A DNA stretch of 64,000 bases. It comes from Clostridiaceae bacterium (GTDB lineage Bacteria > Bacillota > Clostridia > Oscillospirales > Acutalibacteraceae). Made by a program: the position numbers and the translations under genes. The DNA is taken from assembly GCA_016295355.1 (NCBI GenBank), contig JAEDLK010000002.1, positions 1 through 64,000 of the forward strand, read 5' to 3'. This document shows, piece after piece, positions 40,406 to 48,026 of the stretch. The stretch's first letter is position 1; the number at the start of each line of letters is the position of its first letter. The notes below the pieces were generated by a model. It saw only the letters and a program-made list of their open reading frames with translations. It was not told where the DNA came from and searched no databases.

Positions 40406-41413
40406 ATGAAAAAAATACTATCCATTCTTTTAACAATGCTTATGGTTTTGTCGGTTGTAGGGTGTTCCCATCATGCTGAAAATACCACAAGTGATACCAA
40501 CGAAACCAAAAGTGAGAGAGCTATTGTGCGTTTGGGGGGGCTTAAGGGACCGACCTCTATGGGTATGGTAAAGCTTCTGGATGATGACGAAAACGGAAAA
40601 ACAGAAAATGATTACGAGTTTACCATGGCCGCTTCGGCAGATGAACTTACGCCTAAACTTTTGAAGGGAGAACTTGATATTTTAGCGGTTCCTGCCAATC
40701 TCGGAGCGGTTCTCTATAACAAATCCAACGGCGCAGTAAAAATGATTGCCGTCAATATGCTCGGTGCCATTTATATTGTTGAAAAGAACGGCAATACAAT
40801 CAACACGCTTTCTGATTTGAAAGGCAAGACGATCTATGCAACCGGTAAAGGTTCTACACCTGAATATGTACTTGCCTATTTGTTAAGCCAGAGCGGTTTG
40901 GATATTGCCAAGGATGTTACAATCGTATGGAAAAGCGAGCCGACGGAAACGGTTGCCGCCATGGCCACTCAAGAAAATGCCATTGCTATGCTTCCCCAAC
41001 CTTTTGTAACAGTAGCTCAAACTCAAATTCAAACGCTGCGTGTGGCGGTCGACTTATATGCCGAATGGGAAAAACTCGGTGTTGACAGTAAATTTATTAC
41101 GGCAGGAATTATTGTGAATTCAAAGTTCGCCGAAAATAATCCGGAGGCCGTTCAGAGGTTTCTGAAAGAATATGCGGAATCAACAAAGTATGTAAAGGAA
41201 AATGTTGATAAAGCTTCAGAACTTATTGAAAAATATGATATCGTTAAAGCGGCTATTGCAAAAAAGGCGTTGCCGCAATGTAATATTGTTTGCATCACCA
41301 ATGACAACATGAAGCAGTCGGTTCTCGGTTATTTCAAAGTGCTGTTCGACCAGAACCCTGCCTCTGTGGGCGGAACTCTTCCGGGAGACGATTTCTTTTT
41401 GATGTATGAATAA
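40406..41413 (+). CDS. ABC transporter substrate-binding lipoprotein (NrtA/SsuA/THI5-like)
   Basis: 335 residues from ATG 40406 with AGAAGGA ahead. Signal peptide MKKILSILLTMLMVLSVV with lipobox VVGCS. The mature protein has the periplasmic type II fold (VRLGGLKGPTSMGMVKLL; KGELDILAVPANLGAVLYNKS; GKTIYATGKGSTPEYVLAYLL; QENAIAMLPQPF). This family binds sulfonates, nitrate or pyrimidine precursors. It shares its operon with hydE and hydF, which is odd. Its ligand may be connected with cofactor or sulfur supply, but that is a guess. Confidence 0.88.
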   Translation: MKKILSILLTMLMVLSVVGCSHHAENTTSDTNETKSERAIVRLGGLKGPTSMGMVKLLDDDENGKTENDYEFTMAASADELTPKLLKGELDILAVPANLGAVLYNKSNGAVKMIAVNMLGAIYIVEKNGNTINTLSDLKGKTIYATGKGSTPEYVLAYLLSQSGLDIAKDVTIVWKSEPTETVAAMATQENAIAMLPQPFVTVAQTQIQTLRVAVDLYAEWEKLGVDSKFITAGIIVNSKFAENNPEAVQRFLKEYAESTKYVKENVDKASELIEKYDIVKAAIAKKALPQCNIVCITNDNMKQSVLGYFKVLFDQNPASVGGTLPGDDFFLMYE

Positions 41414-42155
41414 AAAAGTACTATACAAATTTATTTCAGTCTTTTTTCTGCTTACATTATGGCAGGTGCTGTCGATAGTGATTGGTGCTGACTTTCTGCT
41501 TGCTTCACCTATTTCGGTGGTTAAACGGTTATCAACACTGATTTTTGAAAACGATTTTATCAAAACGGTTTTGTTTTCGTTTGCTCGTATTGGAATCGGA
41601 TTTCTATGCGCATTTTCTTTAGGTATTCTTTTGGCAATAGCGGCTTCACGCTATCACCTTATTGAATATTTTCTATGGCCTTTTGTAAGTGTTATAAAGT
41701 CAGTACCGGTCGCCTCATTTATCATTTTGTGTCTTATTTGGCTTGATTATGAAAAGCTCACGGTAATCATCGCCTTCCTGATTGCTTTTCCGGCTATTTA
41801 TTCTAATGTACTACAGGGAATGAAAAATGCAGATAAACAGCTTGCAGAAGTCGGAAAACTCTACCATGTGCCGTTTCAAAGAAGATTTCTATATATTTAT
41901 TTGCCGAGCATAAAACCTTTTTTAATATCCTCGTGCAATGTTGCGGTAGGTATGGCTTGGAAAGCCGGCGTTGCCGCAGAAGTAATAGGAATTGTTAAAG
42001 GTTCAATCGGTGAAAAACTATATGAATCAAAAATCTATTTTCAAAATGCAGATTTACTGGCCTGGACGGTAGTGATTGTCTTTGTAAGTGCCTTTTCGGA
42101 AAAACTGTTTGTTTTACTGTTGGTACGGTTGTTCAGGAGGATTGAACAAATATGA
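41406..42155 (+). CDS. ABC transporter permease (SsuC/TauC-like)
   Basis: The 249-residue protein has about six membrane segments and the permease coupling motif region EVGKLYHVPFQRRFLYIYLPSIKPFLISS, with KSVPVASFIILCLIWL and AVGMAWKAGVAAEVIG. It overlaps the lipoprotein gene by eight bases and the ATPase gene by four, so the three are one importer. Confidence 0.9.
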   Translation: MNKKVLYKFISVFFLLTLWQVLSIVIGADFLLASPISVVKRLSTLIFENDFIKTVLFSFARIGIGFLCAFSLGILLAIAASRYHLIEYFLWPFVSVIKSVPVASFIILCLIWLDYEKLTVIIAFLIAFPAIYSNVLQGMKNADKQLAEVGKLYHVPFQRRFLYIYLPSIKPFLISSCNVAVGMAWKAGVAAEVIGIVKGSIGEKLYESKIYFQNADLLAWTVVIVFVSAFSEKLFVLLLVRLFRRIEQI

Positions 42156-42736
42156 GTCATATTAACATAAAACAGATTTCAAAAGCGTTCGGCGACAAAC
42201 AGATACTTTCTGACTTATCTCTCTGCATTGAAGAAGGAATAACCACCTGTATTATGGGACCATCCGGTTGCGGAAAGACCACCTTACTGCGTATTATCAG
42301 CGGGCTTGAAACGGCGGATGAGGGCGAAATAATATCGGATGCTAAAAGGCTCTCATTTGTCTTTCAAGAAGACCGTTTAAGTGAAAATTATACAGCTGTT
42401 TCCAATATTAAGTTTGTTGTAGGAAAGTCTGTGCCCCGAAAAACCATTATAGAAATGCTCACGGAATTCGGTCTGGAAGATTCAATGAACAAGCCTGTCC
42501 GTGAATTAAGCGGGGGTATGAAACGGCGCGTTGCAATAGCAAGAGCATTATGTGCGCCGTATGACTTACTGATTATGGATGAACCTTTAAGGGGACTTGA
42601 TGAAAAGCTTAAGCAATCGGTGATGAACACAATCAAGCAAAAAACCAAAGGGAAAACAGTCATATTGGTAACCCACGATACATCGGAAGCTGAATTCCTT
42701 GGGAATAAACTGATACATTGGGAGACAAAATCATGA
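42152..42736 (+). CDS. ABC transporter ATP-binding protein (SsuB-like)
   Basis: The 194-residue ATPase is short for the SsuB class. Walker A GPSGCGKTTLL, Q-loop FVFQEDRL, signature LSGGMKRRVAIARAL, Walker B LLIMDEPLRGLD, switch LVTHDTSEA. It overlaps the permease upstream and hydE downstream (ATGA), so the transporter and the maturase are translationally coupled. Confidence 0.92.
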   Translation: MSHINIKQISKAFGDKQILSDLSLCIEEGITTCIMGPSGCGKTTLLRIISGLETADEGEIISDAKRLSFVFQEDRLSENYTAVSNIKFVVGKSVPRKTIIEMLTEFGLEDSMNKPVRELSGGMKRRVAIARALCAPYDLLIMDEPLRGLDEKLKQSVMNTIKQKTKGKTVILVTHDTSEAEFLGNKLIHWETKS

Positions 42737-43713
42737 ACATTCAATCAAAAAGCGAAGTTATTGAAATCCTTTCAATGCCGCAGGAGACTTTTGAAAAAGA
42801 GATCATACCACAAGCGCAAAAAGCTTCAAAAGATGCATTGTCCGGAAATTTACTTGTTACATCCATGATGGGATATAGCAACATATGCAAAAACAATTGT
42901 CTTTACTGTGGGATGAGGGCCAAAAACAACAGCATTCATAGATTCAGAATAGAGCCGGAAGACGTCATTCATGCTTGTGTAGAGGCTAAAAACAATGGTT
43001 TCAGACGCACTTTTCTGATTTCAGGCGAGGATCCGAAATACGGTTTTGAAAACATCTTAAAAATTGTCAGCAAGCTTAAAGAAGAAAACATGTTTGTCAG
43101 TCTTGCTTGCGGCGAATTTGAAAAGAGCCAATTTGACGAGCTTAAAGATGCCGGTGTCGATGAATATGTGCTAAAATTCGAAATGTCAAATCCAAAGAGT
43201 TTTAATGATCTTAATCCATCAACAACCTTTGAAAAACGAATGAAATCCATTGAATACATCAAGAGTATAGGGATGAAATTAGCATCCGGTAACATAGTTG
43301 ATTGGCCGGGTCAGTCGATGGACGAGCTTGCCGACGATATCCTTTTGATGAAAAAACTGGATATCAGTTGGGCCCCGATTATTCCCTATTTACCCGCGTT
43401 AAACACACCTCTTGCTGAAAAGAAAAAGCGGGGAGACCTTTTGACATTATACAAAGAAATCGCCATTCTAAGACTGATGATGCCCCGTGTAAATATTACT
43501 GCACAACAACCGGGTGTTGATATGACAAAGGGTCTCTCCGATATAGACGGCAACATGGCGGCCATCAATGCCGGTGCAAATGTATTGTTTTTTGATCTGC
43601 TCTGTGATGCCGATGCCAAGAGTTTTAGAGTCATCGATGACAGAAACATTACGGGTCCTACACATATTTTCAAGATTGCCAATATGACAGGAAGAAACCT
43701 GATTTTAGAATAG
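42733..43713 (+). CDS. hydE: [FeFe]-hydrogenase maturase HydE-type radical SAM protein
   Basis: 326 residues from ATG 42733, overlapping the ATPase stop. The radical SAM cluster CxxxCxxC is at residues 52-59 (ICKNNCLYCGMRAKN), followed by RRTFLISGEDPKYG and the barrel strands ending PRVNITAQQPGVD. The GMRxxN form after the cluster is typical of HydE in the BioB-like family. HydE acts on the iron-cysteine synthon during assembly of the H-cluster two-iron subsite. hydF follows ten bases on. HydE rather than biotin synthase is supported by that neighbour. Confidence 0.87.
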   Translation: MNIQSKSEVIEILSMPQETFEKEIIPQAQKASKDALSGNLLVTSMMGYSNICKNNCLYCGMRAKNNSIHRFRIEPEDVIHACVEAKNNGFRRTFLISGEDPKYGFENILKIVSKLKEENMFVSLACGEFEKSQFDELKDAGVDEYVLKFEMSNPKSFNDLNPSTTFEKRMKSIEYIKSIGMKLASGNIVDWPGQSMDELADDILLMKKLDISWAPIIPYLPALNTPLAEKKKRGDLLTLYKEIAILRLMMPRVNITAQQPGVDMTKGLSDIDGNMAAINAGANVLFFDLLCDADAKSFRVIDDRNITGPTHIFKIANMTGRNLILE

Positions 43714-43723
43714 GAGAAGAACC

Positions 43724-44914
43724 ATGAGTTTAAGCAATACGCCTTCTGGCGAAAGAACACACATTGCATTTTTCGGAAAGAGAAATGCCGGCAAATCAAG
43801 TCTTGTCAATGCCGTTACGGGTCAGAATTTAAGTATTGTATCAGAGGTGTTAGGTACAACCACAGATCCCGTTAAGAAAGCCATGGAAATATTACCTCTC
43901 GGCCCGGTTGTTATCATTGATACTCCCGGATTTGATGACGAGGGACTGCTGGGTGAAAAAAGAATTGTAAAAACCAAGGAAATCCTTGCCAAAACCGATA
44001 TTGCCGTTTTGGTTGTTGATGCCAATTGCGGTGTTTCAAAGCAGGATAAAGATTTTGTTAAACTCCTGAAGGAAAAGAAATTGCCCTTTGTCATTGCCTA
44101 TACCAAAGCAGATCTTTGCAACAAGGATTTTCCTACAGAGAAGAACGAAGTGATGACAAGTTCAGTAAATCATATCGGCATATACGAACTAAAGGAAATG
44201 CTTGCCCATATCATCAGCGAAACCAAGCCGGAAAAATACATTCTTTCCGATTTGTTTGAAAAAGGAGATATTGTTGTTCTGGTTACTCCGATTGATTCGG
44301 CCGCTCCAAAAGGCAGATTGATATTGCCTCAACAGCAGACTCTCAGAGAAGTGCTTGATTTTAACGGAATTGCCGTAACCTGTCAGACAAGTGAACTAAA
44401 AGAAACTTTAGATAAACTTGCCGTGAAACCGAAGCTTGTCGTTACGGACTCGCAAGACTTTGAAAAAGTTGCGGAAATAACTCCCAAAGATATCCCGCTT
44501 ACTTCCTTCTCTCTGTTATTTGCAAGATACAAGGGTACTCTTTCGAGCCTGATATCAAATGTAAATGCACTTGATACCATTAAAGACGGCGACAAAATTT
44601 TAATTTCCGAGGGTTGCACTCATCATAGACAGTGTGAAGATATCGGCACGGTGAAAATTCCTGCGTGGATAGAACAATATACCGGTGTTAAACCGATTTA
44701 TTCTTTTACTTCGGGAGGAGAATTTCCCGATGATTTATCCGAGTATTCTTTGATCGTTCACTGCGGCGGATGTATGCTTAATCAAAAAGAAATGCAAAGC
44801 AGAATTGATAAAGCAGCCATCAACCATATCCCCATGGTCAATTACGGAGCGTTGATTGCAAAAATTCACGGCATTTTTGATCGGGCAACAAAAGTACTGC
44901 TGAAAAATCAATAA
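43724..44914 (+). CDS. hydF: [FeFe]-hydrogenase maturation GTPase HydF
   Basis: The 396-residue protein has an N-terminal Era-like GTPase (FFGKRNAGKSSLVNAV, DTPGFDDEG, YTKADL), a dimerisation domain, and a C-terminal cluster domain with CTHHRQCED and VHCGGCML, which binds the [4Fe-4S] scaffold. HydF carries the immature two-iron subsite and hands it to hydrogenase. It is the last gene of the crp-linked operon. hydG, the CO/CN-forming partner, is not in the window. Confidence 0.95.
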   Translation: MSLSNTPSGERTHIAFFGKRNAGKSSLVNAVTGQNLSIVSEVLGTTTDPVKKAMEILPLGPVVIIDTPGFDDEGLLGEKRIVKTKEILAKTDIAVLVVDANCGVSKQDKDFVKLLKEKKLPFVIAYTKADLCNKDFPTEKNEVMTSSVNHIGIYELKEMLAHIISETKPEKYILSDLFEKGDIVVLVTPIDSAAPKGRLILPQQQTLREVLDFNGIAVTCQTSELKETLDKLAVKPKLVVTDSQDFEKVAEITPKDIPLTSFSLLFARYKGTLSSLISNVNALDTIKDGDKILISEGCTHHRQCEDIGTVKIPAWIEQYTGVKPIYSFTSGGEFPDDLSEYSLIVHCGGCMLNQKEMQSRIDKAAINHIPMVNYGALIAKIHGIFDRATKVLLKNQ

Positions 44915-45001
44915 AAGGAATATTGGATATAAAAAAGTAAGGGAGTGCTTTTTAAGATAACTGTAATGCCACTGCCCCTAACCCCCAATCCTTTTAACAA
45001 C

Positions 45002-45184
45002 TTATCTTTTATCACCATATTCTATTTTTTTCGTCTTTTCTTTGACCGCCCTAATACGTAGATCATCTACATCCTCAATAGGTTTTTCTTCGCTTGAAAA
45101 CAGTGTTCTTGCTTTGTTAGGGTAATTGATCAGTAATCTCCGAAGGAAATCATCAAGTTTCAAAATTCGTTTTTGATCTTTCAT
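45002..45184 (-). CDS. Small hypothetical protein
   Basis: 60 residues, highly charged (MKDQKRILKLDDFLRRLLINY... ending KIEYGDKR). AAGGG stands ten bases before the ATG. No family is recognised. It could be the remnant of a longer gene left at the edge of the AT-rich island. Confidence 0.35.
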   Translation of the reverse strand: MKDQKRILKLDDFLRRLLINYPNKARTLFSSEEKPIEDVDDLRIRAVKEKTKKIEYGDKR

Positions 45185-45269
45185 AAGTTTTTGCCCTTAT
45201 TGTGAGATCATTGTATCAAAAAGAGCAGCCAAAGACAAATGTGTGAGAGAAATATACCCGACATAGAGA

Positions 45270-45316
45270 AAACCCGGTAGAATCGCATCTCCTGCGAATC
45301 TATCGGGTTACTTTTT
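45270..45316 (+). terminator. Terminator after the hydF operon region
   Basis: AACCCGgTAGA..TCGCA (45270-45286) pairs with TGCGA..CTATCGGGTT (45292-45308), then ACTTTTTT. Confidence 0.75.
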
Positions 45317-45400
45317 TCCGGTTTTGTTCGTGTATTCTATGTTATTTTGAAACGATCCTTTAGAACACACAGCGAATGATCGGCTTTTCTTGTTTCCGGC

Positions 45401-45556
45401 TTATTCTGCCGAGAACATATCCTTGCCTACACCGCACAGGGGGCAAACGAAATCTTCGGGAAGATCTTCGAACTTGGTGCCGGGAGCAATGCCGTTTTCC
45501 GGATCGCCCAAGACCTCATCGTAAGTCCAACCGCAAGCATCACAAACATATTTCAT
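45401..45556 (-). CDS. Rubredoxin
   Basis: 51 residues: MKYVCDACGWTYDEVLGDPE, then NGIAPGTKFEDLPEDFVCPL and CGVGKDMFSAE. The two CxxCG knots (residues 5-8 and 38-41) bind one iron. AAAGGAG precedes the ATG. It is the small electron carrier for the flavodiiron protein encoded 17 bases upstream, and probably for superoxide reductase and rubrerythrin. Confidence 0.95.
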   Translation of the reverse strand: MKYVCDACGWTYDEVLGDPENGIAPGTKFEDLPEDFVCPLCGVGKDMFSAE

Positions 45557-45573
45557 AACGGTTTCTCCTTTCT

Positions 45574-47367
45574 TTAGTGTTGAATCGGCTCAAAATCGGC
45601 CGCTCCGTGTTTGCAAAGCGGGCAAACAAAATCCTCGGGCAGTTCATCTCCTTCATAGACATAACCGCAGACTTTGCACACCCAGCCCTTTTTCCCTTCG
45701 GTTTGGGGCTTCGGTTTTACATGTTCCTGATAATAGGTGTAGGTCATGGTTTCTTTATCTGCAATCACGCGCGCCTCGGTAACCGAACAAATAAACATAC
45801 CGTGGGTATTGAGATCGACATACTGTTCCACTTTGAGTGAGAGGAAGGCGTTGATATATTTGGGCAGGAAAACGAGTCCGTTATCGGCGCGCAGAGGCGA
45901 ACAGCCGGCAAATTTGTCGACCGTGCGACCGCTCTGAAAACCGAAGGTCTCGAAGACCTTAAACGGAGCCTCCACCGAGAGGCAGTTGACATTCATGACA
46001 CCGGTTTGTTTGATGACATGATGCGAATAGTTTTGCTTATTGATGCAAACCGCCACGCGATTGGGAGAATCCGATACCTGTGAAACGGTGTTGACAATGA
46101 GTCCGTTGTCCTTTTTGCCGTCATTTGAGGTGACCACATAAAGACCGTATCCGATCTTAAAGAGCGCTGATAAATCATTTTTGTTAGCGGTTTCGCCGTT
46201 TTGTGCCACATATTCCTGGCAGAGTTCGGCGGCGAGATCTTGAATTTGCTGTTTGCTTTGCTCGTTCAAAGCCGAGGTGATACGCACCACCGGCTCGATA
46301 AAGGTGAGGTTTTGGCAACCTTCAAGCATGGCTTTCATGGTCTTGGCAGCCATCGGAGCCCACGAACCATTTTCGATAAGGGCCACGGTCTTATTTTTGA
46401 AGCCGCGCTCGGTTAAGTGATGGATAAACTCCCTCATGAAGGGGAAAATATCGGCATTATAGGTGGTTGTGGCCAGCACGATTTTACCGTAACGGAAAGC
46501 ATCTTCGACCGCTTCGGCCATATCGTCACGGGCGAGATCGGTCACAGCAACCTTGGGGCACCCCTTGGCTTTGAGTTGCTCTGCAAGCATTTCGACCGCT
46601 TTCTTGGTGTTGCCGTAAACGGAAGTATAGGCAATCACAATGCCTTCGCTTTCAGTGCCGTAGGTCGACCACGTTTGATAGAGGTCGAGATAATAGCCGA
46701 GATTTTCGGTTAACACGGGACCGTGCAGGGGGCAGATTGTTTCAATCGCAAGGCCGGCCGCTTTTTTGAGAAGCGCCTGCGCCTGGGCACCGTATTTACC
46801 CACAATTCCGAAATAGTAACGGCGCGCTTCGCAGGCCCAGTCTTCCTCAACATCAAGGGCGCCGAACTTACCGAAGGCGTCGGCCGAGAAAAGGACTTTA
46901 TCGGTGCTGTCATAGGTCACGATAACCTCCGGCCAATGTACCATCGGAGCCGTGACAAAGGTTAGGGTATGTTTCCCCAGGCAGAGAGTATCTCCTTCCC
47001 CAACCACGATGCAACGCTGTGAAAAGTCGGTGCCGAAAAAGTTTTTCATCATGACAAAGGCCTTGGCCGAAGAAACCAAGATAGCTTCCGGATAGGCCGC
47101 CATAAACTGGGTGATGTTGGCCGAGTGGTCGGGTTCCATGTGTTGCACAATGAGATAGTCAGGCTTGCGGCCGCCTAACACGCCGGCCAAATTATCAAGC
47201 CATTCGTGGGTAAAACGACGGTCAACCGTATCCATGACGGCAACCTTGTCATCTAGAACCACATAGGAATTGTAAGCCATACCGTTCGGTACAGTATATT
47301 GACCTTCAAAGAGGTCGATTTCATGATCGTTCACGCCTACATAGCGTATGTCTTTGGTAATCGTCAT
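45574..47367 (-). CDS. Flavodiiron protein with flavin reductase and rubredoxin domains
   Basis: The 597-residue, four-domain enzyme. The metallo-beta-lactamase-like diiron domain (1-250) has HMEPDHS and later His ligands. The flavodoxin domain (about 255-400) is IVIAYTSVYGNTKKAVEML. The flavin reductase domain (about 405-545) is YGLYVVTSNDGKKDNGLIVNT...NRVAVCINKQNYSH. The C-terminal rubredoxin domain is WVCKVCGYVYEGDELPEDFVCPLCKHG. It reduces O2 to water, or NO to N2O. Most flavodiiron proteins have only two or three of these domains; the fusion lets NAD(P)H electrons enter directly. Rubredoxin follows in the same operon. Confidence 0.95.
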   Translation of the reverse strand: MTITKDIRYVGVNDHEIDLFEGQYTVPNGMAYNSYVVLDDKVAVMDTVDRRFTHEWLDNLAGVLGGRKPDYLIVQHMEPDHSANITQFMAAYPEAILVSSAKAFVMMKNFFGTDFSQRCIVVGEGDTLCLGKHTLTFVTAPMVHWPEVIVTYDSTDKVLFSADAFGKFGALDVEEDWACEARRYYFGIVGKYGAQAQALLKKAAGLAIETICPLHGPVLTENLGYYLDLYQTWSTYGTESEGIVIAYTSVYGNTKKAVEMLAEQLKAKGCPKVAVTDLARDDMAEAVEDAFRYGKIVLATTTYNADIFPFMREFIHHLTERGFKNKTVALIENGSWAPMAAKTMKAMLEGCQNLTFIEPVVRITSALNEQSKQQIQDLAAELCQEYVAQNGETANKNDLSALFKIGYGLYVVTSNDGKKDNGLIVNTVSQVSDSPNRVAVCINKQNYSHHVIKQTGVMNVNCLSVEAPFKVFETFGFQSGRTVDKFAGCSPLRADNGLVFLPKYINAFLSLKVEQYVDLNTHGMFICSVTEARVIADKETMTYTYYQEHVKPKPQTEGKKGWVCKVCGYVYEGDELPEDFVCPLCKHGAADFEPIQH

Positions 47368-47794
47368 AAATATGGTTCCTTTCGATCGATTTTTACCTTT
47401 TTAGTATATCACGCTTTTGCGAAAAGAGCAAGGGCAACATGAGAGGCTTGTCGAAAATTCTATTCTGACCCGGAAAACGTCAAACAGTACGAAGCGTGGA
47501 AAACCGAGAGAGATGTAAAAAAACAAAAAGGCGTAACGAGAATTGGGGTAACCATTTTGCGGTGGCATCTTTGTTTCACTTTCAAACGATTCCTTTTATG
47601 CTATGCAGACCCCATAGACCTTTGATTAAACATTTCATACGCAACACACAAAAGGGCTCTACAGCGACCGTTCCTTGGTTACCGTAGAGCCTGTTTTCGT
47701 TAAATGGTATAGGATAACCCTTGTAAACAGGGGCTTCTGCAAAAAAACGGGCACCCGCTTCGATACGCATTGTATCAAAACGGATGTCCCGTTA
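47368..47794. other. Gene-poor stretch
   Basis: About 425 bases. Two 62-63-codon frames on opposite strands overlap each other and match nothing. A short stem near 47779-47795 (minus, AACGGG-ACA-TCCGTT then TT) may terminate tRNA-Ser. Confidence 0.45.
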
Positions 47795-47886
47795 TGGCGG
47801 AGAGAAGGGGATTCGAACCCCTGAACGGGTATTAGCCGTTACACGATTTCCAGTCGTGCGCCTTAGACCAGCTCAGCCATCTCTCC
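47795..47886 (-). tRNA. tRNA-Ser (anticodon GGA)
   Basis: 92 nt with encoded CCA. Acceptor GGAGAGA/TCTCTCC, anticodon stem CACGA/TCGTG with loop CTGGAAA (anticodon GGA), long variable arm, T-arm AGGGGTTCGAATCCCCT. Confidence 0.95.
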
Positions 47887-48026
47887 AAATCAGTATTTTT
47901 CTAACGACTTGACCATTATATCCTACTGCTCTCTAAAAGTCAAGGGATTTTTTACCGTATTGCACGGCTTTTTCCGGACGCCTTCCGCACTGCCCGTTGG
48001 CTTGGAAAGCGTCCGGATGAATATTC

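Larger units (their letters stand above)
44915..45400. other. Gap between hydF and rubredoxin
   Basis: About 485 bases with one possible small gene (45002-45184, minus) and a terminator (45270-45316). Otherwise I see nothing. Confidence 0.5.

Noticed and set aside
42733..43713. Biotin synthase
   Set aside because: Same superfamily, but HydF is next to it and the post-cluster GMRxxN form fits HydE; no other biotin genes are nearby.
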